Assembly: GCF_028993635.1 (NCBI RefSeq)
Contig: NZ_CP118631.1
Coordinates: 2,604,001-2,668,000 of the forward strand
Direction: 5' to 3'
Length of the DNA: 64,000 nucleotides
Origin: Mucilaginibacter sp. SJ
GTDB taxonomy: Bacteria > Bacteroidota > Bacteroidia > Sphingobacteriales > Sphingobacteriaceae
Shown here: one piece after another, positions 18,901-25,579 of the stretch
How the letters are laid out: every line of letters begins with the position of its first letter
Position numbering within the stretch: the stretch's first letter is position 1
Made by a program: the position numbers and the translations under genes
The notes under the pieces: model-generated
What the model was told of the DNA's origin: nothing
Databases searched by the model: none
The model's input: the letters and a program-made list of their open reading frames with translations, nothing else

Positions 18901-19337
18901 GGTAAGGGCTGATTTTTATCATCTACCACAATACCGCTTATGGTTATGGGTACCTGGGCAGTGCTTACATCGGGCGTTTTCTTTTTATTTACGATGATAT
19001 TTTTATCATCAATAATATACGTTAAGGGCTCATCCTTGAAGCATTGCTGCAACGCTTCCTGTAATGAAGCGTTAGTTAGTGAAAGATTAACCGGCTTGGT
19101 TTTTGAAATATCCTTATACCTGTAAAAGAAATAATAGCCGCTTTGCTTTTCAATTGCTTTAAAAGCTTTATCAAGTGCTATCCCCCTCGCATTGAGGGTT
19201 ATGGATTGTGAAAAGCTTTTTGCACTTAGCTGCAGGCAGCCGAGAGTTAATAATAAGACGGTTAATCTCATCGTCAAAAACAGTTTTGAATGTGTACCAA
19301 AGGCACTAAATACTTTACCAGTAAAGTTTAAATGCAT
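15921..19337 (-). CDS. SusC/RagA TonB-dependent transporter with STN domain
   Basis: A 1138-residue outer-membrane transporter. After the signal peptide (to about residue 44, KSFSQS) comes an STN domain (about 45-118: ALDKAFKAIEKQSGYYFFYRY to LTYIIDDKNIIV), which contacts an anti-sigma factor. A carboxypeptidase-regulatory-like Ig domain follows (about 128-210, GIVVDDKNQPLPGVNVKVKGT). The plug begins at VVVGYGNQERKDVTGAVGSV, contains DPLYVIDGFP and GSRGSNGVILVTT, and leads into the beta-barrel, which ends in VTF. It imports glycan fragments using TonB energy. The STN domain and the upstream fecR and ECF genes show that this is a signalling transporter that reports substrate binding across the envelope. 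Confidence 0.96.
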   Translation of the reverse strand: MHLNFTGKVFSAFGTHSKLFLTMRLTVLLLTLGCLQLSAKSFSQSITLNARGIALDKAFKAIEKQSGYYFFYRYKDISKTKPVNLSLTNASLQEALQQCFKDEPLTYIIDDKNIIVNKKKTPDVSTAQVPITISGIVVDDKNQPLPGVNVKVKGTNVGAITGVDGKYTLNAEDNAVLVFTFIGFQTKEEPVNKRTTINVVLSEDNKELKEVVVVGYGNQERKDVTGAVGSVKMANVKEIKTASLDLKLAGQLAGVTVNQVTGTPGGGVSVNIRGAGSVGAGDDPLYVIDGFPISPGFDQYQNPLSTINPDDIENISVLKDAASTAIYGSRGSNGVILVTTRRAKKGESSVTVNTSTGIQTILPKSKLKMMTAEQYAQWRIEALQDLDKVNGVPFSMDQVPEAFRNPKVLGKGTDWYDAVTRNAPMQNYDVTVSNGTDKVRSLFSLGYFDQQGTVLNTGFRRYSVKANMDADLFKNVTAGLSIAPTYSQRKLQQTDGHFDQAVLSQAYLESPLTPVKQPDGSYTNVVGSEGNGNIAGTALNANPVSELVNTTNKYSQFRTLANTYVNWEIIKGLDVKSTFGIDYQNSNGDYFRPSFLGSFRIPNKDGTQVKAVGSFNSSNSFNWLSENSVTYKKTWGNHTLTVLGDYSIQQETSHYRLTYGTGFPDDVVRSVRAATIITADAGDEEWRLLSLIGRVNYAYKDKYLLSASIRRDGSSRFAPGHRWGTFPSVSGGWRISDESFFPKTNVIDQLKFTASYGHAGNNSVGNYDYIATVDETNYTFGGALAPGKSITDLGNAEVGWETTKQFDIGMDLSLFKGRVYLIAEYYNRFTERLLQYIPVPIASGYGYALSNVGNVRNRGFEFTVTTKNIVSKAFNWSTDFNISLNRNKVISLGPTPQIYDAPRNDNPTSITLVGLPLGQFYGYIFEGIFQSQAELDKYPHFEGENVGNIRYKDVNNDGVIDGKDQVPIGNPWPKFTFGFNNHFSYKQFDLNIISAGSVGGHVFDMYKQFTTNLDGIFNVEQSVINRWRSPQQPGAGILPTTTSNTGLARDFYPSYWVVSNSYLMVKNIDLGYNFKTKFSKNFRVYFSAQNAILITGYKGGSPEVGIEGQQGNRSLSPNVNFTGYPVSAIYTLGCNVTF

Positions 19338-19406
19338 AACTTCGTGATGTTTGGGTTAAAAAAATCTGTTATTGAAAACTCAGGAAAGCTTGATCCAATT
19401 CATTAT

Positions 19407-19432
19407 GCCGGAAGCGTTGCAGCGCTTCCGGC
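19407..19432. other. 10-bp hairpin between fecR and susC
   Basis: GCCGGAAGCG (19407-19416) and CGCTTCCGGC (19423-19432) form a perfect stem with a six-base loop. The T-rich tail (TTTTCTTT) is on the plus strand, while both flanking genes are on the minus strand. In the susC leader RNA it would be a stable hairpin about 70 bases before the start codon. Confidence 0.45.
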
Positions 19433-19540
19433 TTTTCTTTCATTTAGATAAGGGGAGCTTAGGTTGGAATATTTTGAGATTTTATCGTCAGTGTTTCTTC
19501 ATAGTTTTGGGTTTAGCAGTTAAGAATCAGCTGCCGCTAT

Positions 19541-20701
19541 TTAAGGCGTAACAATTATTTTTTTGTTCTCAATCCTAAAACGCACGTGGCTTAATTCAAG
19601 AATGTGCAATACCTGCGATAGTTTTACATCCCTGCTGATCTTACCTACAAACTCATCATCAGGTATTTTACCTTCGTATACTACTTCGGTACCATACCAC
19701 CTCGAAAGCTGCTTCATAATATCTTGTATGTTTGCCCGCTCAAAGTCAAAGAAGCCATTTTTCCAGGCTACCGCTTCGTCGGTATCAACATCAATAATTT
19801 TAATGCCTTTATTGTTTATTACGCCCTGCTGACCGGGCTTTAACGTATTAGTTACATTACCCTGTGTTAATTTCACCGATCCTTCAAGAAGGGTGGTTTT
19901 AACAGCGGCCTCATCAGTATAGGCCATAATATTAAAATGTGTACCCAACACAGCTATTTCAATGTCTTTAACCTTCACATTAAAAGGCCTCGCTTTATTT
20001 TTAGCCACCTCAAAATATCCCTCGCCAGTGAGTTCAACTTCACGTTGGGCACCTGTAAATACCGTAGGGAATTTTAGTGACGAGGCAGAGTTAAGCCAAA
20101 CTTTTGAACCATCAGGAAGCACTACCCGGTACTGGCCGCCCCTGGGGGTGCTAATGGTGTTATAGGCAACCGGGCCGTTTTGCTGTTGGTCTTTATCCGC
20201 GGTGTAAACCACCTGCCCATCCTGCGTTTTATTAATGCTGATGTTACCCGATTGATTCAGCAAGCCGATCTTAGCCGAATCCAGTATCAGTTTGGAGCCA
20301 TTGGCAAGGGTTAAAACGGCCCGGTTATCACCAGGCTCGACATCGTGTTTTACAATTGCTTTGTTTTGAACAACCAGTTTTTGCTGCCAGTGTTTATTAC
20401 ACCAATGATAAACAGCAGTACCCGACACGGCCAACAGAATAACAGCAGCGGCAACATTTCTGAAAAAATGCAACCTTATAACTTTTGGACCCTTGTTAGC
20501 CACCGGCCCGGCTATCGCCTGCCTGATGTTGCTTAACATGCGGTCTTCCAGTTCCTGCTTTACATCAATTATTTTTTCATCCCATTCGTCGGTATCACCC
20601 TGAAAGCTTTCGAAAAAATTCAACAACTGCTCCTTCTCCGCGGCAGTTGCCTGCCCGGCCAGGTATTTATCTATCAATTGTAAAAATTCTTCTTTTTGCA
20701 C
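19541..20701 (-). CDS. FecR-family anti-sigma factor
   Basis: A 386-residue inner-membrane regulator. Residues 1-70 form the cytoplasmic anti-sigma part (FLQLIDKYLAGQATAAEKEQLLNFF). A single membrane span follows at about 84-103 (NVAAAVILLAVSGTAVYHW). The periplasmic FecR domain (about 180-285: TISTPRGGQYRVVLPDGSKVWLNSASSLKFP, RPFNVKVKDIEIAVLGTHFNI) leads to a C-terminal DUF4974-type secretin/STN-like domain. It holds the ECF sigma factor until the SusC STN domain signals. The start is GTG at 20701. The sigma gene lies 174 bases upstream and susC 203 bases downstream, so the three form one signalling unit. Confidence 0.95.
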   Translation of the reverse strand: MQKEEFLQLIDKYLAGQATAAEKEQLLNFFESFQGDTDEWDEKIIDVKQELEDRMLSNIRQAIAGPVANKGPKVIRLHFFRNVAAAVILLAVSGTAVYHWCNKHWQQKLVVQNKAIVKHDVEPGDNRAVLTLANGSKLILDSAKIGLLNQSGNISINKTQDGQVVYTADKDQQQNGPVAYNTISTPRGGQYRVVLPDGSKVWLNSASSLKFPTVFTGAQREVELTGEGYFEVAKNKARPFNVKVKDIEIAVLGTHFNIMAYTDEAAVKTTLLEGSVKLTQGNVTNTLKPGQQGVINNKGIKIIDVDTDEAVAWKNGFFDFERANIQDIMKQLSRWYGTEVVYEGKIPDDEFVGKISRDVKLSQVLHILELSHVRFRIENKKIIVTP

Positions 20702-20875
20702 AAGTATGGTTTTGTGAGGGAGAGTAAAAAAACAGGGGTATCCCCTACGCCGTAATGAAAAAAATTAAAATTAATTTCAGGCGGCAGAAAAAGAAAACGT
20801 TTTTACATTGCTATTTTCCCAATCGTCGATTGGGATATTACCAAATCATGAAAGATCGCCATAAAATAATTAGAA

Positions 20876-21460
20876 TTATTTATCTAAAAAAAACATCAAC
20901 GCTTCCAGGATAAAAGCGGAGCCCAACGAGCCGCGCAACTGACGAAGCGCTTTAGTTAAATGATTTTCGACGGTTTTAGTGGATATGTTCAGTTGCAGGG
21001 CTATTTCCTTATGGCTAAGACATTCTTCCCGGCTCAGTTTGTAAACTTCCCGGCATTTTTCGGGCAGGGTATCAATCACCTGGTTTATTTGCAATAGCAG
21101 TTCTTTATGCTCAATCGTGTTGTGGGTAGCCGGGGTGTGCAGGCGCTCTATCAGATCGTCAAAAATCTCGCTTCTTACGGGCGTCCCTGTGCGGATTTGC
21201 CTGTAAACCCCGTAACGTACCGATGCATACAGATAAGCTTTAAGCGATATAGTGATCTCCACTTCGGCCCGGCAATCCCAAAGCTTGATAAACAGTTCCT
21301 GGATAATATCCTCGCATGCCTGCCTGTCTTTCAAGATGTTATAAGCCGCTTTAAAAAGCAAAGCCCAGTACCTCCTGTAAACCATGGTAAGCGCCGCTTC
21401 ATCATCAGCCTTTAGCCGGCCAATGAGCTGCATATCGCTCATCACAATTTTGTCGGGCAT
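20876..21460 (-). CDS. ECF RNA polymerase sigma factor of the PUL
   Basis: A 194-residue ECF sigma factor of the Bacteroidota FecI-like group. Region 2 is residues about 22-90 (MVYRRYWALLFKAAYNILKDRQACEDIIQELFIKLWD, with the -10 recognition helix around LKAYLYASVRYGVYRQI). Region 4 is about 125-178 (LPEKCREVYKLSREECLSHKEIALQLNISTKTVENHLTKAL) and binds the -35/-33 element. It should direct transcription of susC and the downstream PUL genes once released by the FecR protein. A second in-frame ATG (MSDMQL) seven residues on is a possible start. A group II intron lies 215 bases upstream. Confidence 0.95.
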   Translation of the reverse strand: MPDKIVMSDMQLIGRLKADDEAALTMVYRRYWALLFKAAYNILKDRQACEDIIQELFIKLWDCRAEVEITISLKAYLYASVRYGVYRQIRTGTPVRSEIFDDLIERLHTPATHNTIEHKELLLQINQVIDTLPEKCREVYKLSREECLSHKEIALQLNISTKTVENHLTKALRQLRGSLGSAFILEALMFFLDK

Positions 21461-21675
21461 AGTTTACCAATTAAGTTCGTCCGGGAAACAAAGGCTAAAA
21501 TTACTTAAATATTAATTTAATATATTTAAAAAGTAAAAATAAGCTTACCTGCTAATTATGAATCCCTTAACCATCATTTCAAACTACCGGTTATTAATAT
21601 AAAATAACCTAAAGGTTATCAAAAAGCATAAGCATAACTTATTTATTATACAGGTTAGTCAATACTATCCGGCAA

Positions 21676-23594
21676 ATCGAGTAGGAAGTAAGGGAGTGAA
21701 ATTCTCCCTTACCGTCCGCTCACACCACCGTACGTACCGGTCTGGTATACGGCGGTTTGTCAGAATATAGATAACTGGTGTTTAGTTTTCCAAAAGTATC
21801 TGTTCTCGAACCCTGTGTATCCTAAGTTATTAAAGTACAGATTGTTAAGCGTGGTTTGCAGTATGGGGCTGTGGGCTACCCGACAGTATCCCTTACTGCT
21901 ATTTCCCCACTCATAAGCTTTCCTTTTCTTAACGCCCAGCTTTATTAGCCGCTTCACCCTTGCTTTTGGTAGCTTCCATTGTTTCCATTGGCATATCCGT
22001 AAACGGGTTCGTACCAGTTCATCCAACATTCGCATCTGCGATTTTGCCGTGGCTATCCAAAAATAATTTATCCAGCCCATGATGACCGTCTCCAATTCTC
22101 TTATCTTTTCGGCTATTGGGTTCGGGTGCTTCCGCTCCGTATGCCGGCGAATCTTACCTTGAATCCGTTTTACCGTCAGATTCGATAGCCGTATCTCCCA
22201 TTTTCCTTTGCTGCGATAGAAAGAGAAGCCTAAAAGCGTGCTTTTCGCCGGGGCGCTGACTTTCGTCTTTGTCCTGTTCACTTTTAGCTTAAGCTCCTTT
22301 TCTACGTACCGGATAATACTGCCTTCTACCCTATGAGCTGATTTCCAGTTCTTAAGGTAGATGCTGCAATCGTCGGCGTACCTCACAAAGCTGTGCCCGC
22401 GCCGTATAAGTTCTCTGTCCAGTTCATCTAACATAATGTTGGAAAGTAGAGGGCTAAGCGGTGAACCCTGTGGGGTGCCTTCCAATCGGACGCTTGAAAC
22501 CCCGCCTTCCATAATACCGCTGCGCAGATAGCTGCCGATCAACGCAAGGATGCGTTTATCTTTTACCTTTCTTGATAGCGATCCCATGAGTTTGTCGTGG
22601 TTGACACGGTCGAAGAACTTTTCCAAGTCCAACTCTACTATCCTTGTTTTACCTTCATTGAGGTACTCCTGGGCCTGCATGACCGCCTGACGGGCGTTCT
22701 TGCCTGGCCTGAAACCGTAACTTGTTTTGGAAAACTCCGGTTCGTATTGCGGACTTAGCCATTGACTGATGGCTTGTTGAAGGAGCCTGTCGATTACGGT
22801 TGGTATGCCTAACATCCGGCGACCGCCTGTGGGCTTGGGGATTTCTACTTTCCGTACCGGGCTTGGTTGATAACTGCCCTCTAAAATACTTGTTTTGAGC
22901 GGACGCCAGTGCTCGTTCAGGTAGTCGCGAAGTTCATCGGTCTGCATACCGTCAACCCCACCAGCGCCTTTATTGCTCATTACCTGTTTCAGCGCTTTGC
23001 TGATGTTCCTGTAATCAAGTATTTCTTCGAGCATACTTCTTTTAAAAAAAAAACATTTGTTTCCGGCTTACAGCCGCCTTGTTCGCATGTCGCACCTCAA
23101 CTCCTCCTGCACTTTACTTTCGGCTTCCGGCCTATCCTCCTGCAGGCAGTTCGCTTATGGGGTTCCGTTGTTAGCGGTGACGACACAGAGCCATCAGCGT
23201 CTTGGCCAATTCTAACATGCAGTCCTTCATCCTTTTGTGAGACCTCTCCGCTTTGCGGAGCTCGTTTCGGAACTAATATGACGTTTGCTGACTTCTGCGC
23301 TTTACGAACTCGTCGTTACGCAGACCTCCCAGGGTAAGTGTGTCCGCTTTCCGTTCATGTAGCCTCTGCATTTACGTTATAGTATCCTGTACAGTGTCGG
23401 GCTTTTGCTTCTTTTGCAGCATCACCCATACTATCCCGCCTGATATGCAGTTTCTGTTCGTAGGCTCGAACTTTTGCCGCTGGCTTCCTTCAGATTTGTG
23501 TTCACACACTTTCTCCTTGCCTTAAGCTAAGACTTCCCACTGTAATGCGTCTTCGGGACTTGCACCCTATAGATGACACACGTGCCTGGCACAC
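21676..23594 (-). mobile_element. Group II intron (class C-like), complete copy 1
   Basis: A ribozyme-type retroelement of 1919 bases. On the minus strand it starts with GTGTGCCAGG, fitting the GUGYG 5' consensus, at 23594. It carries a reverse transcriptase in domain IV (21760-23034). It ends with a domain V hairpin (CCGTATACCAGACC-GGTACGTACGG, about 21720-21765) and a domain VI stem (GTAAGGGAG/CTCCCTTAC), closing in GAT at 21676. The 3' boundary is uncertain by one T. The region 23035-23594 is ribozyme 5' domain, not coding. It sits immediately after the T-tract of a terminator, the site preference known for class C introns. A second copy starts at 63266 with the same sequence as far as visible. 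Confidence 0.88.
21760..23034 (-). CDS. ltrA: Group II intron reverse transcriptase/maturase
   Basis: A 424-residue intron-encoded protein. The reverse transcriptase domain holds RT1-7 blocks: RRMLGIPTVIDRLLQQAI, YGFRPGKNARQAV, ELDLEKFFDRVNHDKL, EGTPQGSPLSPLLSN, and the active-site Tyr219-Ala-Asp-Asp222 in RYADDCSIY. The maturase X region and thumb follow (KRIQGKIRRHTERK, MGWINYFW). There is no C-terminal HNH endonuclease, as usual for class C introns. It binds the intron RNA, helps splicing, and copies the intron into DNA during retrotransposition. All catalytic motifs look intact. Confidence 0.94.
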   Translation of the reverse strand: MLEEILDYRNISKALKQVMSNKGAGGVDGMQTDELRDYLNEHWRPLKTSILEGSYQPSPVRKVEIPKPTGGRRMLGIPTVIDRLLQQAISQWLSPQYEPEFSKTSYGFRPGKNARQAVMQAQEYLNEGKTRIVELDLEKFFDRVNHDKLMGSLSRKVKDKRILALIGSYLRSGIMEGGVSSVRLEGTPQGSPLSPLLSNIMLDELDRELIRRGHSFVRYADDCSIYLKNWKSAHRVEGSIIRYVEKELKLKVNRTKTKVSAPAKSTLLGFSFYRSKGKWEIRLSNLTVKRIQGKIRRHTERKHPNPIAEKIRELETVIMGWINYFWIATAKSQMRMLDELVRTRLRICQWKQWKLPKARVKRLIKLGVKKRKAYEWGNSSKGYCRVAHSPILQTTLNNLYFNNLGYTGFENRYFWKTKHQLSIF

Positions 23595-23624
23595 AAAAAA
23601 AGAGCCGCCCCTCCGGGCAGCTCT
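23595..23624 (-). terminator. Rho-independent terminator, intron 5' exon
   Basis: On the minus strand AGAGCTGCCC-GGAG-GGGCGGCTCT forms a 10-bp stem (one G.T wobble), followed directly by seven T and then the intron 5' end GTGTG. It ends transcription of the mhqED-like pair and is also the insertion target of the intron. Confidence 0.85.
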
Positions 23625-23654
23625 CCACTCTTAAACACTCAACTTTGAAAACAA

Positions 23655-24278
23655 TCAATTCTTCAGTATCTCGTTTGCCAGCACAATTTCTTCATGGGAA
23701 ATAGTATGCTGGCGGCCTTTATATATTTTGAGGGTTACATTCGCATTTAATTCTTTTAATATTTCAACACTGTCATTAACCCTGCTAACTGGTACATGCG
23801 GGTCGGGGTCGCCGGTGGTGACCAGTACCGGGGTATTGTTAAAATCGCCTTTATAGTTTTCCTTAACCAGCTCCTCTCCTATCAATCCGCCGGTGAAAGC
23901 GATAATCCCCCCGTACCTGCCGGCATTGCGGCCGGTATAGTCAAGCGTTAAACATGCGCCCTGCGAAAAACCAAGAAAATAGATATTTTCCTGTGCTATT
24001 CCTTTTTGCCTGAGGTCCTCAACCAGTTCGTCAATTACTTCAAGGGCCGAGTCCAATGCCGGTTGATTATTTTGAACCGGGGCCATAAAGCTGTAGGGAT
24101 ACCAGCTATGTTGATTGGCCTGTGGTGCATAGATAGCGTACCCATCTAATTCAAGATGATCCTTAAGCGAGATCATGCTGCTTGCCGATGCGCCGCGGCC
24201 ATGCAGCATAATGATGGCTTTTTTGGCCTGTTCGGCGGGAACTCCCGCCGAAACAACCTGTTTTGTGTGCCTGTACAT
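23655..24278 (-). CDS. Phospholipase/carboxylesterase family hydrolase (MhqD/YpfH-like)
   Basis: A 207-residue alpha/beta hydrolase. The nucleophile Ser is in GFSQGACL (about residue 110), the Asp in TGDPDPHVP and the His in RQHTISHEE; MLHGRGASASSM near the start forms the oxyanion region. No signal peptide, so cytoplasmic. It begins eight bases after the stop of the ring-cleaving dioxygenase gene. The same pairing exists in the Bacillus subtilis mhqED operon, where MhqD is a carboxylesterase induced by quinones. Role in detoxifying quinone or catechol compounds is therefore a reasonable inference; the actual ester substrate is unknown. Confidence 0.85.
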   Translation of the reverse strand: MYRHTKQVVSAGVPAEQAKKAIIMLHGRGASASSMISLKDHLELDGYAIYAPQANQHSWYPYSFMAPVQNNQPALDSALEVIDELVEDLRQKGIAQENIYFLGFSQGACLTLDYTGRNAGRYGGIIAFTGGLIGEELVKENYKGDFNNTPVLVTTGDPDPHVPVSRVNDSVEILKELNANVTLKIYKGRQHTISHEEIVLANEILKN

Positions 24279-24286
24279 CTATTTGA

Positions 24287-25222
24287 TTAAACTAATGATG
24301 GTAATATTTTCTCCAACTCGCCGCGCAGGTTTTCATACTGTGCAGGTAATTTTAATCCTGTGCCCAATAATTCGGCTGGTTCATCAACCGCGAAGCCTGG
24401 GTTATCGGTTGCTATCTCAAACAAAACACCACCTGGTTCGCGGAAGTATAATGAGTAAAAATAGTTTCTGTCTATTTTATCGGTGATATGCAAGCCAAGG
24501 TTGGCTATCTTTTCACGGTATTCCATCAATACTTTTTCGTTTGGTACGCGGAACGCAACGTGGTGAACAGAACCACCTGCTACATGACCGGCAACTTCTC
24601 CCGGAACTTCCACCAAATCAACTATAGCTGCATTTTCGACAGCATCAGTAATAAACCTGTAGCGGTTAACATGCTGTTCCAGTAAGCGATAGCCTAATAC
24701 ACCGGTTAATATTTTGGCAGTAGCCTCAATTTTATTTGATGTAATAGTAATGCTGTGAAAACCTTTGGTTGCATTGGCTGCGGTTACTTCGGCAGTTTCC
24801 CATGGCGTACGGTTATCGGCTTTTTGGGGAACGATAAGCTCAAATTTCAAACCATCAGGATCGAGGAAAGTAAGATACTGCTCACCAAATTTTTCGGCCG
24901 GTTTGTTGTAGATCACATTGTTATCCTCAAACCTTTTCAACCAGAAATCCAAGCTACCTTCAGGTACCGAATAACCAATTTCAGTTACCTGCCTTGCACC
25001 CCGGCGACCTGCTGTGATGCCTTCCCAGGGGAAGAAAGTAAGGATAGAGCCGGGAGTACCGTTCCCATCGCCATAATACAAGTGATAAGTACCGGGGTCG
25101 TCAAAGTTTACGGTTTTTTTAACCAACCTTAAGCCTAATACACGGGTATAAAAATCATAGTTTTTTTTAGCATTGCCTGCAATTGCAGTGATGTGGTGAA
25201 TGCCGTTTATAGTGTTTTCCAT
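24287..25222 (-). CDS. Ring-cleaving dioxygenase, glyoxalase family (MhqO/MhqE-like)
   Basis: A vicinal-oxygen-chelate protein of 311 residues, made of two glyoxalase modules. Module one opens with NGIHHITAIAGNAKKNYDFYTRVLGLRLVKKTVNFDDP and module two with TKGFHSITITSNKIEATAKILTGVLGY. Metal-binding residues include the His in GIHHITA, the His in GSVHHVAFRV and the Glu in GGVLFEIATD. The chosen start is ATG at 25222, preceded by AAGGA six bases away; the longer reading to 25360 adds a low-quality N-terminus. Family members cleave hydroquinone/catechol-like rings. Followed at eight bases by the esterase, as in mhqED. Confidence 0.87.
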   Translation of the reverse strand: MENTINGIHHITAIAGNAKKNYDFYTRVLGLRLVKKTVNFDDPGTYHLYYGDGNGTPGSILTFFPWEGITAGRRGARQVTEIGYSVPEGSLDFWLKRFEDNNVIYNKPAEKFGEQYLTFLDPDGLKFELIVPQKADNRTPWETAEVTAANATKGFHSITITSNKIEATAKILTGVLGYRLLEQHVNRYRFITDAVENAAIVDLVEVPGEVAGHVAGGSVHHVAFRVPNEKVLMEYREKIANLGLHITDKIDRNYFYSLYFREPGGVLFEIATDNPGFAVDEPAELLGTGLKLPAQYENLRGELEKILPSLV

Positions 25223-25270
25223 TGTTTTCCTTGTTTTAAATATTTTAATACTTGCTGTGTTATTATGATT

Positions 25271-25278
25271 CAAAATTA
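25271..25278 (-). promoter_or_regulatory. -7 box TAATTTTG of the mhqED-like operon
   Basis: Minus-strand TAATTTTG matches TAnnTTTG exactly and lies about 49 bases before the ATG at 25222. No convincing -33 box seen. Confidence 0.4.
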
Positions 25279-25365
25279 CGGTCAAAATCGCCGGCAGCAC
25301 TTGATGTAGGATAAGAAAAACGGGGGAGTGTTTTTTTATTGAGAAGGTAAAGGTTTTCATTTAAG

Positions 25366-25446
25366 GAGGCCTGTCAGTCTGAGCTTGTCGAAGACTCGCG
25401 CGCAAAGGCCTGCCCACCATACTTCGACAAGCTCAGTATGACACCC
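25366..25446. repeat. Interspersed palindromic repeat, copy B
   Basis: Same family as 3324-3403. Arms GTCAGTCTGAGCTTGTCGAA and TTCGACAAGCTCAGTATGAC pair with two mismatches around a GC-rich centre (AAGACTCGCGCGCAAAGG). A further small hairpin, TTCGCT-CTTTAT-AGCGAA, lies at about 25484-25501. The gap 25223-25579 otherwise holds only the mhqED promoter region. Confidence 0.65.
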
Positions 25447-25579
25447 CCCGTTTTTACTTCTCATGGTAGGACTAAGCACCCGCTTCGCTCTTTATAGCGA
25501 AACTGTTTGTCGGAGGAGACAATAATTTCTTTATCTGCCTTTCTGCAAAAAAAGTATATTCGGCTTTACATTTACTTTG

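Noticed and set aside
22909-23525. Open frames of 142 and 61 codons on the plus strand
   Set aside because: They lie antisense to the group II intron ribozyme domains and maturase 5' end, and resemble no protein.
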